The notes under the pieces were generated by a model. That model made no database searches and was not told where the DNA came from. It saw only the letters and a program-made list of their open reading frames with translations. The translations under genes were made by a program, and so were the position numbers. From NCBI RefSeq assembly GCF_040438645.1, contig NZ_CP159253.1, positions 1,488,001 through 1,552,000 on the forward strand: a stretch of DNA of 64,000 bases, read 5' to 3'. Positions 10,954 to 23,349 of this stretch are shown here, piece by piece. This stretch comes from Mesorhizobium sp. WSM2240 (GTDB lineage: Bacteria > Pseudomonadota > Alphaproteobacteria > Rhizobiales > Rhizobiaceae). The stretch's first letter is position 1, and every line of letters starts with the position of its first letter.

Positions 10954-10989
10954 TGTCAATAATAAATAAGAGTGATTTAATTATTGACA
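10954..10989. promoter_or_regulatory. Perfect inverted repeat with back-to-back TTGACA boxes, frcR-frcB operator/promoters
   Basis: TGTCAATAAT (10954-10963) and its exact complement ATTATTGACA (10980-10989) flank a 16-base A+T-rich spacer. Each arm contains TTGACA reading outward, so the arms also serve as consensus -35 boxes of two divergent promoters: one toward frcB (weak -10-like TTTTCT 17 bases on) and one toward frcR (weak CATTCT 17 bases on). A regulator bound here would block both genes at once. The repeat is seen directly; binding by FrcR is inferred. Confidence 0.7.
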
Positions 10990-11098
10990 AACCAATTGGG
11001 CTGCTGTTTTCTCATGCAAGATTGCCGAGGCGACAGCGTCTCGACGTCTGTAGGATGCCGGCTTTCCGGCATCGGTCGTGTTTCACTGGGAGGATACC

Positions 11099-12133
11099 GT
11101 GACCAAGAATGCAATTCTGAAATCCACCGTTTTCGGCGCGGCCGCTGCCGCTCTTCTGGCTTTCGCGCCTGCCGCTTCCGCGGCCGATATCAGCGCCTGC
11201 CTCATCACCAAGACCGACACCAATCCGTTCTTCGTCAAAATGAAGGAAGGCGCCACTGCGAAGGCGCAGGAACTCGGCGTCACCTTGAAGGCTTACGCCG
11301 GCAAGATCGACGGCGACAATGAAAGTCAGGTCGCCGCGATTGAGTCGTGCATTGCCGACGGCGCCAAGGGCATCCTGCTCGTGCCTTCCGATACAAAGGC
11401 GATCGTGGATTCCGTCAAGAAAGCCCGCGACGCCGGCATTCTGGTAATCGCGCTCGACACGCCGCTCGAACCGATCGACGCTGCCGACGCTACGTTCGCC
11501 ACCGACAATTTCAAGGCGGGCGAACTGATCGGTTCCTGGGCGAAGGCTACGCTCGGCGACGCGGCCAAGGATGCCAAGATCGCCTACATGGATCTCACTC
11601 CGAGCCAGCCGACCGTCGACGTTCTTCGTGACCAAGGATTTATGACCGGCTTCGGCATCGACACCAAGGATGTGAACAAGATCGGCGACGAAGACGATCC
11701 ACGCAACGTCTGCCATGACGTCACCAATGGCAATGAGGAAGGTGGCCGCAAGGCAATGGAGAACTGCCTCCAGAAGGATCCGGGCATCAACGTCGTCTAC
11801 ACGATCAATGAACCGTCGGCGGCAGGCGCCTACGAGGCGTTAAAGTCGGTCGGTATGGAATCGAACGTGCTGATCGTTTCGGTCGATGGCGGCTGCCCGG
11901 GCGTGAAGAACGTCGAGGCGGGTGTTATCGGCGCAACCTCGCAGCAGTACCCGCTGTTAATGGCCTCCATGGGTATCGAGGCGATCAAGAAGTTCGCCGA
12001 CACCGGCGAAAAGCCTGCACCGACCGAAGGTAAGGACTTCTTCGATACCGGAGTGACGCTAGTCACCGACAAGCCGGCTGTGGGTGTGGAATCCATCGAC
12101 ACCAAGGAAGGTCTGGCGAAGTGCTGGGGTTGA
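11099..12133 (+). CDS. frcB: Fructose ABC transporter periplasmic binding protein FrcB
   Basis: 344 residues. A GTG start at 11099 follows GGGAGGA and gives a compact N-terminus with a clear Sec signal peptide (hydrophobic [12 protein letters not shown], cleavage after ASA near residue 28); the upstream ATG at 11078 would lengthen the N-region without a ribosome site. The mature protein is a ribose-binding-fold protein of the CUT2 class: [11 protein letters not shown] at the start, [10 protein letters not shown] and [20 protein letters not shown] in the first lobe. Together with frcC, frcA and the ROK gene it matches the described rhizobial frc fructose importer. Mannose and ribose are reported as weaker ligands of that system. 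Confidence 0.9.
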   Translation: MTKNAILKSTVFGAAAAALLAFAPAASAADISACLITKTDTNPFFVKMKEGATAKAQELGVTLKAYAGKIDGDNESQVAAIESCIADGAKGILLVPSDTKAIVDSVKKARDAGILVIALDTPLEPIDAADATFATDNFKAGELIGSWAKATLGDAAKDAKIAYMDLTPSQPTVDVLRDQGFMTGFGIDTKDVNKIGDEDDPRNVCHDVTNGNEEGGRKAMENCLQKDPGINVVYTINEPSAAGAYEALKSVGMESNVLIVSVDGGCPGVKNVEAGVIGATSQQYPLLMASMGIEAIKKFADTGEKPAPTEGKDFFDTGVTLVTDKPAVGVESIDTKEGLAKCWG

Positions 12134-12142
12134 TTTGATCTG

Positions 12143-12191
12143 TTGACGTGACGTCAATAGTTTCGGTGGGGGCGGTCTCCGGACCGCCCTT
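12143..12191 (+). other. Two hairpins between frcB and frcC
   Basis: Just after the frcB stop, TTGACG/CGTCAA (12143-12157) forms a 6-bp stem with a 3-base loop. Then GGGCGGTC/GACCGCCC (12170-12189) forms a perfect 8-bp stem with a 4-base loop, extendable by a G-T pair. No T-run follows. Such structures after binding-protein genes commonly protect the upstream mRNA and lower expression of the permease. Confidence 0.6.
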
Positions 12192-12220
12192 GCACAAAGC
12201 ATTTCGGGAGGAGTACAGCC

Positions 12221-13306
12221 ATGAGCGACGCCACCGCGGCAGGCGGGAAACAACCGCAGGAATTTGAGAAGGTGTTGTCGGGCAGCGATACTTCGGTCGC
12301 CAACTTCGACACTCAATCCAGGACGCCAGTAGAGCGCGCCCAGCATTTCCTTCATTCAAATCCGGCAGCGGTTCCGCTGATCGTGCTACTGCTTTCGATC
12401 TTGGGTTTTGGAATTGCCATCGGAGGCAAGTTCTTCTCGGCGTTCACGATGACGCTGATCCTCCAGCAGGTGGCCATCACCGGCATCATCGGTGCGGCGC
12501 AAACGCTGGTGATCCTCACCGCCGGTATCGACCTTTCCGTCGGTGCGATCATGGTCCTGTCGTCCGTCGTGATGGGGCAGTTCACATTCCGTTATGGCCT
12601 TCCCGTGCCGGTAGCAATCCTCTCCGGCTTTGCCGTGGGCGGGCTCTGCGGCTGGATCAACGGTGCGCTGGTGGCTCACATGAAGCTGCCACCGTTCATC
12701 GTGACGCTAGGCACCTGGCAGATATTCCTTGCAGCCAACTTTCTCTATTCAGCCAACGAGACGATACGCTCGCAGGACATCGACGCCCAGGCGCCGCTGC
12801 TCAAAATATTCGGCGACACCTTCCGCCTGGGCGGCGCGGTCTTCACCTTTGGCGTTATCGTCATGGTGCTGTTGGTCGCGGTGCTCTGGTATATCCTGAA
12901 CCACACCGCGTGGGGACGCCATGTCTATGCTGTTGGCGACGATCCCGAGGCGGCCAAGCTCTCCGGTGTTCGGGTCAAGGGCACGCTGGTGCAAGTTTAT
13001 GTCCTGTCCGGCTTGATATGCGCGCTTGCCGGCTGGGTGCTGATCGGCCGCCTCGGTTCGGTTTCGCCAACCTCGGGTCAGTTCGCCAATATCGAATCCA
13101 TTACCGCGGTGGTCATCGGCGGCATCTCGCTGTTCGGCGGACGCGGATCGATCCTCGGTATGATCTTCGGTGCGCTGATCGTCGGCGTCTTCTCACTCGG
13201 TCTGAGGCTGATCGGTACAGATCCGCAATGGACCTACCTTCTTATCGGTTTGCTCATCATCGTCGCTGTTGCGATCGACCAGTGGATCAGAAAGGTTGCC
13301 GGATAA
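12221..13306 (+). CDS. frcC: Fructose ABC transporter permease FrcC
   Basis: 361 residues of the RbsC-type CUT2 permease family. About 55 cytoplasmic N-terminal residues precede the first membrane segment (near 56-78), and eight to ten hydrophobic segments follow. Family motifs seen: TLVILTAGIDLSVGAIM, LPPFIVTLGTW, YAVGDDPEAAKLSGVRV and ITAVVIGGISLFGGRGSI. A strong GGGAGGAG precedes the ATG. The stop TAA overlaps the start of frcA (TAATG). Confidence 0.93.
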   Translation: MSDATAAGGKQPQEFEKVLSGSDTSVANFDTQSRTPVERAQHFLHSNPAAVPLIVLLLSILGFGIAIGGKFFSAFTMTLILQQVAITGIIGAAQTLVILTAGIDLSVGAIMVLSSVVMGQFTFRYGLPVPVAILSGFAVGGLCGWINGALVAHMKLPPFIVTLGTWQIFLAANFLYSANETIRSQDIDAQAPLLKIFGDTFRLGGAVFTFGVIVMVLLVAVLWYILNHTAWGRHVYAVGDDPEAAKLSGVRVKGTLVQVYVLSGLICALAGWVLIGRLGSVSPTSGQFANIESITAVVIGGISLFGGRGSILGMIFGALIVGVFSLGLRLIGTDPQWTYLLIGLLIIVAVAIDQWIRKVAG

Positions 13307-14088
13307 TGTCTCAGGAACCCATCCTCACTGCCCGCAGTCTCGTCAAGCGCTACGGCCGCGTTACTGCGCTGGATCACGCCGATTTCGATCTCTATCCGGG
13401 AGAAATCCTGGCCGTGATCGGCGACAACGGAGCCGGAAAGTCCTCGCTGATCAAGGCGATCTCCGGAGCGACTCATCCCGACGAGGGCGAGATTCGCCTG
13501 AACGGCGAGGTGATCAATTTCAGGTCGCCGATGGAAGCACGCGACGCCGGCATCGAGACGGTCTATCAGAATCTCGCTTTGTCGCCGGCGCTGTCGATCG
13601 CCGACAACATGTTTCTTGGACGCGAGATCCGCAAGCCCGGCTTTCTCGGCCAGTGGTTCAGGATGCTGGACCGGCCGGCCATGGAAAAGCGCGCCCGGGA
13701 GAAGCTGACGGAACTCGGGCTGATGACCATCCAGAACATCGGCCAGGCCGTCGAAACGCTTTCGGGAGGACAGCGCCAGGGCGTCGCGGTCGCGCGGGCG
13801 GCGGCATTCGGCTCGAAGGTTGTCATCATGGACGAGCCGACGGCCGCTCTTGGAGTCAAGGAGTCGCGCCGCGTTCTGGAACTCATTCTGGACGTGAAGA
13901 AACGCGGGCTGCCGATCGTTCTGATCTCTCACAACATGCCGCATGTTTTCGAGGTTGCCGACCGCATCCATATCCACCGGCTCGGCCGCCGCCTGACGGT
14001 CATCGACCCGAAGGAATACACGATGTCGGATGCTGTGGCGTTTATGACGGGCGCCAAGAAGGCGCCGGAACAGGCTATGGCCGCATAG
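13306..14088 (+). CDS. frcA: Fructose ABC transporter ATP-binding protein FrcA
   Basis: 260 residues with a single nucleotide-binding domain (the related RbsA and XylG have two). Walker A GDNGAGKSS, signature LSGGQRQGVAVARA and Walker B VVIMDEP are intact, and the H-loop is in LISHNMPHVF. The D-loop reads AALGVKE instead of the more usual SALD form, typical of this CUT2 subgroup. The ATG overlaps the frcC stop by one base. The longer open frame starting at 12910 is a shadow inside frcC and is not used. Confidence 0.94.
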   Translation: MSQEPILTARSLVKRYGRVTALDHADFDLYPGEILAVIGDNGAGKSSLIKAISGATHPDEGEIRLNGEVINFRSPMEARDAGIETVYQNLALSPALSIADNMFLGREIRKPGFLGQWFRMLDRPAMEKRAREKLTELGLMTIQNIGQAVETLSGGQRQGVAVARAAAFGSKVVIMDEPTAALGVKESRRVLELILDVKKRGLPIVLISHNMPHVFEVADRIHIHRLGRRLTVIDPKEYTMSDAVAFMTGAKKAPEQAMAA

Positions 14089-14219
14089 CCACAATGCGCC
14101 AATTGCCTGCGGCGTTTAACCGATTGTACTTGCCGCGGGATCGGATAGCATGAAAACGGGAGGAATCTGGAGCCACGCCGCTTGACGAGGCTCCAATTCG
14201 AAAACGCTCAAGAGGCGAT

Positions 14220-16688
14220 ATGACGCTTGTAAAGACAACCGAACTCCCACGGCTGAATTTGACAAACTCCGATCCCAAAGCACTCGCTGCCGAAATCCTC
14301 GAAGCCCTGAAATACAGGGTCGGCAAGGACGCGGCGGTCGCAACTCGCGAAGACTGGCTGACCGCTTCGATCAAGGTCGTGCGAGATCGCATCGTCGACC
14401 GCTGGCATGAATCCACCAAGGAGGCGTACGAAGCCGGCGCCAAGCGTGTCTATTATCTGTCCCTGGAATTCCTGATCGGCCGGCTTATGCGGGATGCGTT
14501 CTCCAATCTGGGCGTAATGGACGCAATGCGCGAGGCGCTCGCCACCCTAGGCGTCGACCTGGACGTGATTGCCGCGCTGGAGCCCGATGCCGCACTCGGC
14601 AATGGCGGCCTGGGACGGCTTGCCGCCTGCTTCATGGAAAGCATGGCGACCGTCGGCGTGCCGGCACATGGCTATGGCATTCGTTACGCCAATGGCATGT
14701 TCCGTCAGGAAATCCACGACGGCTGGCAGGTCGAACTGCCTGAAACCTGGCTCGATCACGGCAATCCATGGGAGTTCGAGCGTAGGGAGCGGACGTTCGA
14801 GGTAGGCTTTGGCGGGACGGTCGAATCTGTCGCCGGTAAGGACGGACGCCTGGAGCGCCACGTCTGGAAGCCGCACGACCGGCTGCTGGCCGTCGCCTAC
14901 GACACGCCCGTCGTCGGCTGGCGCGGCGCCCGCGTTAACACGCTGCGGCTATGGTCGGGCATGCCGATCGATCCGATCCTGCTCGACGCCTTCAACGCCG
15001 GCGATCATATCGGAGCGCTGCGCGAGAGCAACAAGGCCGATGCGCTGTCGCGGGTGCTTTATCCCGCCGATTCGAGCGAAGCCGGCCAGGAGCTGCGGCT
15101 GAGGCAGGAGTATTTCTTCTCCACCGCGTCCCTGCAGGACATCATCCAGCGCCATCTCAGCCAATATGGCGACCTGCTGTCGCTTCCCGACAAGGCGGCG
15201 ATTCACCTGAACGACACTCACCCGGCCATAGCCGTGGCTGAACTGATGCGGCTCCTGATGGACGTGCATCTGCTCGATTTCGACACCGCCTGGGACATCA
15301 GCAAGCGGACTTTCGCCTATACGAACCACACGCTTTTGCCCGAGGCGCTGGAAAGCTGGGCGGTGCCGCTGTTCGAGCGGCTGCTGCCGCGTCACATGCA
15401 GATTATCTACGCGATCAACGCCGAGCTTCTGCTCGAGGCGCGTGCCTCGGATCGGTTCAGCGGCGAAGAGATCAGCCACATCTCGCTGATCCAGGAGAAT
15501 GGCGAGCGCCGTGTCCGCATGGGCAATCTGGCCTTTGCCGGTTCGCACTCGATCAACGGCGTTTCGGCTTTACACACCGAATTGATGAAGGAAACGGTGT
15601 TCGCCGATCTGCACAGGCTCTATCCCGACCGGATCAACAACAAGACCAATGGCATCACGTCGCGTCGCTGGCTGTTCCAGAGCAATCCGGGGCTGACGAC
15701 ACTCATCCGCGAGGCGATCGGTGATCGCTTCCTGGATGACATCGACGCGCTGAAAGAACTGGACGGGTTCGCCGAAGACGCCTCGTTCCGCGAGCAGTTC
15801 GCGTCGGTAAAGCGCGCCAATAAGGAGCGGCTGGCGGCGATGGTCATGGAGCGTCAGGGCATCAGGGTCGATCCGTCGGCGCTGTTCGACATCCAGATCA
15901 AGCGTATCCACGAATACAAGCGCCAGCTCCTGAACATCGTCGAGGCGGTGGCGCTCTACGACCAGATCCGTTCGCATCCCGAACGGGACTGGATGCCGCG
16001 GGTAAAATTCTTCGGTGGCAAGGCCGCGCCCAGCTATCACAACGCCAAGCTGATCATCAAACTCGCCAATGACGTGGCCAGGGTGATCAACCGCGATCCG
16101 GCGGTGCGGGGGCTGCTGAAGGTGGTGTTCGTGCCGAACTACAATGTCAGCACGGCCGAGATCATGGTGCCGGCCGCCGACCTCTCCGAGCAGATCTCGA
16201 CCGCTGGTATGGAGGCTTCGGGCACCGGCAACATGAAATTCGCGCTGAACGGCGCCTTGACGATCGGCACGCTCGACGGGGCGAATGTCGAGATCAAGGA
16301 ATGCGTCGGCGACAACAACATCTTTATCTTCGGCCTGACCGCCGACGAAGTCGCCGAGCGGCGCAGCAACGGCTATGCGCCGCGTACCGTCATCGAAGGA
16401 TCGCCCGAGCTGTCGCAGGCGCTGGCGGCGATCTCGTCGGGCGTGTTTTCACCGGACGACCGCAATCGCTACCGGGAACTGATGGACGGTCTCTATCAGC
16501 ACGACTGGTTCATGGTCGCGGCCGATTTCGACGCCTATGCCGACGCGCAGCGCCAGGTAGATGCCGTCTGGCGCAACAGCCCCGACTGGTATGCCAGGAC
16601 AATCCGCAACGTCGCTCGGACGGGATGGTTTTCTTCGGACCGCACCATTCGCCAATATGCCAACGAAATCTGGAACGTCCCGGCATGA
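14220..16688 (+). CDS. glgP: Glycogen phosphorylase
   Basis: 822 residues, the normal full length. Phosphorolytic release of glucose 1-phosphate from glycogen or maltodextrin. The PLP site is in EASGTGNMKFALNG, with Lys at residue 673; the N-terminal YYLSLEFLIGR and LGNGGLGRLAACFMES motifs are present. AGAGG lies just upstream of the ATG. First gene of the glycogen operon; 45 bases separate it from glgB. Having a phosphorylase, branching enzyme, synthase and debranching enzyme together lets the cell both build and use the polymer. Confidence 0.97.
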   Translation: MTLVKTTELPRLNLTNSDPKALAAEILEALKYRVGKDAAVATREDWLTASIKVVRDRIVDRWHESTKEAYEAGAKRVYYLSLEFLIGRLMRDAFSNLGVMDAMREALATLGVDLDVIAALEPDAALGNGGLGRLAACFMESMATVGVPAHGYGIRYANGMFRQEIHDGWQVELPETWLDHGNPWEFERRERTFEVGFGGTVESVAGKDGRLERHVWKPHDRLLAVAYDTPVVGWRGARVNTLRLWSGMPIDPILLDAFNAGDHIGALRESNKADALSRVLYPADSSEAGQELRLRQEYFFSTASLQDIIQRHLSQYGDLLSLPDKAAIHLNDTHPAIAVAELMRLLMDVHLLDFDTAWDISKRTFAYTNHTLLPEALESWAVPLFERLLPRHMQIIYAINAELLLEARASDRFSGEEISHISLIQENGERRVRMGNLAFAGSHSINGVSALHTELMKETVFADLHRLYPDRINNKTNGITSRRWLFQSNPGLTTLIREAIGDRFLDDIDALKELDGFAEDASFREQFASVKRANKERLAAMVMERQGIRVDPSALFDIQIKRIHEYKRQLLNIVEAVALYDQIRSHPERDWMPRVKFFGGKAAPSYHNAKLIIKLANDVARVINRDPAVRGLLKVVFVPNYNVSTAEIMVPAADLSEQISTAGMEASGTGNMKFALNGALTIGTLDGANVEIKECVGDNNIFIFGLTADEVAERRSNGYAPRTVIEGSPELSQALAAISSGVFSPDDRNRYRELMDGLYQHDWFMVAADFDAYADAQRQVDAVWRNSPDWYARTIRNVARTGWFSSDRTIRQYANEIWNVPA

Positions 16689-16733
16689 TATGAATTTCTG
16701 ACCGTAGCGGAAGCCTGAGGAGGGGCGCCGACC

Positions 16734-18950
16734 ATGAAGAAGCCGCGTGCGACCGCCGCGACCAAAGAGCTGACCGGTCTCACCACGCGCAGCGATGTCG
16801 AGGCGATTGTTTCGGGCCGGCATGGCGACCCGTTTTCGGTCCTGGGAGTTCACGAAGCAGACGGCAGGCTGGTGGCGCGCTGTTTTGTGCCGCACGCGGA
16901 ACTCGTGACCGCCTTCACGCTTCAGGGCAAGAAGGCAGGGGAGCTTGCGCGTGTCCACGACGCGGGATTCTTTGAAGGCAAGCTGACCATCCGAAAACGC
17001 CAGCCGCTAAGATATCTGGCGAGGAACGCCGGTGGAGAATGGCGGCTGACCGACCCCTATTCGTTTGGGCCGGTTCTCGGGCCTATGGACGATTATTTCA
17101 TCGCCGAGGGCTCGCATCTCAGGCTTTTCGACAAGCTCGGCGCGCATCTGATTTCGCATGAAGGCGCATCAGGAGTGCATTTCGCGGTGTGGGCGCCCAA
17201 TGCCCAACGCGTCTCGGTTGTCGGCGATTTCAACGAATGGGACGGGCGCCGCCATTCCATGCGCCGCCGCATCGATACCGGCATCTGGGAGGTGTTTGTT
17301 CCTGATCTCGGCGAAGGCCGGCCCTACAAATATGAGATCATCGGGCCGACGGGAGAAAAACTGCCCTTGAAGGCCGATCCGTTCGCTTTCCGCTCCGAAC
17401 TGCGGCCGGCGACGGCTTCGGTGACCACCGCGCCGCTTCAGCACGAATGGGGCGACGAAGCGCACAAGGCCTTCTGGCAAAACACGGACATCCGTCGCGA
17501 GCCCATCTCAGTCTACGAGGTCCACGCCGGCTCGTGGCAACGCCATCCGGACGGCTCCTTCCTGTCGTGGGACGAACTCGCCGACCGGCTTATCCCTTAT
17601 GTCGTCGATACCGGCTTTACCCATATCGAGTTCATGCCGATAACCGAGCATCCCTACGATCCGTCATGGGGCTATCAGACGACCGGACTTTATGCGCCGA
17701 CGGCGCGGTTCGGCGAGCCGGAAGGCTTTGCGCGCTTTGTCGACGGCGCGCATCGGGCGGGCGTCGGCGTCATCCTCGATTGGGTGCCGGCGCATTTCCC
17801 GGTCGACGAGCACGGCCTGATCTGGTTCGACGGCACCGCGCTCTACGAGCACGCCGACCCCCGCAAGGGATTTCATCCCGACTGGAACACCGCGATCTAC
17901 AATTTCGGCCGCCGTGAGGTCGTGTCGTTTCTCGTCAACAACGCGCTGTTCTGGGCCGAGAAATACCATCTGGACGGCCTGCGCGTCGATGCGGTCGCCT
18001 CGATGCTCTACCTCGACTATTCGCGCAAGGCGGGGGAGTGGATTCCCAACGAGCTTGGCGGGCGCGAGAACCTCGAAGCCGTGAAGTTTCTGCAGAAGAT
18101 GAATATCGCCGTCTATGGTGCCCATCCCGGCGTTATCACGGTCGCCGAAGAGTCCACGTCGTGGCCGAAGGTGTCGCAGCCTGTGCATGAGGGCGGATTG
18201 GGCTTCGGCTTCAAGTGGAACATGGGCTTCATGAACGACACGCTGGAATACCTGTCGAAGGAGCCGATCCACCGCAAGCACCATCATGGCGAGATCACCT
18301 TCGGCCTGGTCTATGCCTTCAGCGAGAATTTCGTACTGCCGCTCTCGCACGACGAGGTGGTGCACGGCAAAGGCTCGCTGCTCACCAAGATGGCAGGCGA
18401 CGACTGGCAGAAGTTCGCGACGCTGCGCGCCTACTACGCCTTCATGTGGGGCTATCCCGGCAAGAAGCTTCTGTTCATGGGCCAGGAGTTCGCCCAGCGT
18501 GACGAGTGGAGTGAAGCCAAGCAGCTCGACTGGCATCTGCTCGACTATGCGCCGCATCGCGGCGTGCGGCAGCTGGTGCGCGATCTCAACTATCTCTACC
18601 GCTCGCGCCCGGCTCTTCATGCGCGCGATTGTGAGCCGGAGGGCTTTTCCTGGCTTGTGGTCGACGATAGCCAGAACTCGGTATTTGCCTGGCTGCGCAC
18701 GACGGCAGGCGGCAATCCGGTTGCCATCATCTCGAATTTCACGCCCGTGCCGCGCGAAAACTATCGTATCCCGCTGCCGGCCGCCGGGCGGTGGCGAGAG
18801 GTCATGAATACCGACGCGACCTACTATGGCGGGTCGGGCAAGGGCAATGCGGGCGTGGTAGTGGCGATGAAGGAAGCAGGAGGAGAAGTTTCGGCCACGA
18901 TGCTTCTGCCGCCGCTGGCCACGATCATGCTCGAGTGCATGCCGGAATGA
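16734..18950 (+). CDS. glgB: 1,4-alpha-glucan branching enzyme
   Basis: 738 residues: an N-terminal GlgB-specific beta-sandwich, a CBM48 module (about 130-230) and a GH13 barrel with a C-terminal beta domain. The catalytic nucleophile is Asp419 in [13 protein letters not shown], the acid/base Glu lies in AEESTSWP (472-473), and the transition-state Asp in [10 protein letters not shown]. It transfers alpha-1,4 segments to form alpha-1,6 branches. The TGA overlaps an ATG at 18947, but the next gene probably starts 18 bases later at 18968. Confidence 0.97.
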   Translation: MKKPRATAATKELTGLTTRSDVEAIVSGRHGDPFSVLGVHEADGRLVARCFVPHAELVTAFTLQGKKAGELARVHDAGFFEGKLTIRKRQPLRYLARNAGGEWRLTDPYSFGPVLGPMDDYFIAEGSHLRLFDKLGAHLISHEGASGVHFAVWAPNAQRVSVVGDFNEWDGRRHSMRRRIDTGIWEVFVPDLGEGRPYKYEIIGPTGEKLPLKADPFAFRSELRPATASVTTAPLQHEWGDEAHKAFWQNTDIRREPISVYEVHAGSWQRHPDGSFLSWDELADRLIPYVVDTGFTHIEFMPITEHPYDPSWGYQTTGLYAPTARFGEPEGFARFVDGAHRAGVGVILDWVPAHFPVDEHGLIWFDGTALYEHADPRKGFHPDWNTAIYNFGRREVVSFLVNNALFWAEKYHLDGLRVDAVASMLYLDYSRKAGEWIPNELGGRENLEAVKFLQKMNIAVYGAHPGVITVAEESTSWPKVSQPVHEGGLGFGFKWNMGFMNDTLEYLSKEPIHRKHHHGEITFGLVYAFSENFVLPLSHDEVVHGKGSLLTKMAGDDWQKFATLRAYYAFMWGYPGKKLLFMGQEFAQRDEWSEAKQLDWHLLDYAPHRGVRQLVRDLNYLYRSRPALHARDCEPEGFSWLVVDDSQNSVFAWLRTTAGGNPVAIISNFTPVPRENYRIPLPAAGRWREVMNTDATYYGGSGKGNAGVVVAMKEAGGEVSATMLLPPLATIMLECMPE

Positions 18951-18967
18951 GTATTTGGGAGGGTGCT

Positions 18968-20233
18968 ATGGTGGATATGAAAAGAAATCAGCCGCTGGCG
19001 CGCGACGCCATGGCTTATGTGCTGGCGGGCGGGCGGGGCAGCCGCCTGAAGGAACTGACCGACCGGCGCGCCAAACCCGCCGTCTATTTCGGCGGCAAGA
19101 CCCGCATCATCGATTTCGCCCTTTCCAATGCCCTGAATTCCGGCATTCGCCGCCTCGGCGTGGCGACGCAATACAAGGCGCATTCGCTGATACGCCATCT
19201 GCAGCGCGGCTGGAATTTCCTGCGGCCGGAGCGCAACGAGAGCTTCGACATACTGCCGGCGAGCCAGCGTGTATCCGAGACGCAGTGGTATGAGGGCACC
19301 GCCGACGCGGTTTACCAGAACATCGACATAATCGAGAGCTACGGCCCGGAATACATGGTGATTCTGGCCGGCGACCACATCTACAAGATGGATTACGAGT
19401 TGATGCTGCGGCAGCATTGCGAGGCCGACGCGGACGTGACCGTTGGTTGCCTGGAAGTGCCGCGCATGGAGGCGACAGGCTTCGGCGTGATGCATGTCGA
19501 CAAGAAGGACAACATCATCTCCTTCATCGAAAAGCCCGCCGACCCGCCCGGCATTCCAGACAAGCCCGATTGTGCGCTTGCTTCCATGGGCATTTACGTG
19601 TTCCGGACGAAGTTTCTGATGGATCAGTTGCGCCGCGACGCCGCCGAACCGGATTCCAGCCGCGATTTCGGCAAGGACATCATTCCCTACATCGTCAAGA
19701 ACGGTAAGGCTATCGCGCACCGCTTCGCCAAGTCATGCGTGCGTTCAAGCGCTGAAAACGAGGCGTATTGGCGGGACGTGGGGACGGTTGACGCCTATTG
19801 GGAGGCGAATATCGACCTGACCGATATTACGCCGGAACTGGACCTCTACGATCGCGATTGGCCGATCTGGACCTATGCCGAACTGAAGCCGCCGGCAAAG
19901 TTCGTCCATGACGAGGATGGCAGGCGCGGCGAGGCGATATCCTCGCTCGTTGCGGGCGACTGCATCGTTTCCGGCGCATCTCTCAGGCGAAGCCTGATTT
20001 TTACCGGCGCCCGCATAAATTCCTACTCGACGCTCGAGGACGTGGTCATGCTGCCGGACTGCCACGTTGGGCGCAGCGCACGCCTTCGGCGAGTCGTCAT
20101 CGACCATGGCGTGAAAATCCCCGAAGGGCTGGTGGTCGGCGAGGATCCGGTTCTCGACGCCAGCCGCTTCCGGGTTTCGGAGAAAGGCATTTGCCTGATC
20201 ACGCAGGAGATGATTGAGCGGCTGGACGCCTGA
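18968..20233 (+). CDS. glgC: Glucose-1-phosphate adenylyltransferase
   Basis: 421 residues, the standard length. Makes ADP-glucose from glucose 1-phosphate and ATP, the committed step of glycogen synthesis, and is usually allosterically controlled. It shows the pyrophosphorylase loop [30 protein letters not shown] and FIEKPADPP. The start is chosen at ATG 18968 (MVDMKRNQ) because GGGAGGG lies 4 bases upstream; the ATG at 18947 overlapping glgB is a weaker alternative. Two bases separate its stop from glgA. Confidence 0.97.
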   Translation: MVDMKRNQPLARDAMAYVLAGGRGSRLKELTDRRAKPAVYFGGKTRIIDFALSNALNSGIRRLGVATQYKAHSLIRHLQRGWNFLRPERNESFDILPASQRVSETQWYEGTADAVYQNIDIIESYGPEYMVILAGDHIYKMDYELMLRQHCEADADVTVGCLEVPRMEATGFGVMHVDKKDNIISFIEKPADPPGIPDKPDCALASMGIYVFRTKFLMDQLRRDAAEPDSSRDFGKDIIPYIVKNGKAIAHRFAKSCVRSSAENEAYWRDVGTVDAYWEANIDLTDITPELDLYDRDWPIWTYAELKPPAKFVHDEDGRRGEAISSLVAGDCIVSGASLRRSLIFTGARINSYSTLEDVVMLPDCHVGRSARLRRVVIDHGVKIPEGLVVGEDPVLDASRFRVSEKGICLITQEMIERLDA

Positions 20234-20235
20234 CG

Positions 20236-23312
<3,077 letters not shown>

Positions 23313-23349
23313 TACAGGTCATGAAGGCCCCGGTGCATCCAATCGCCCG

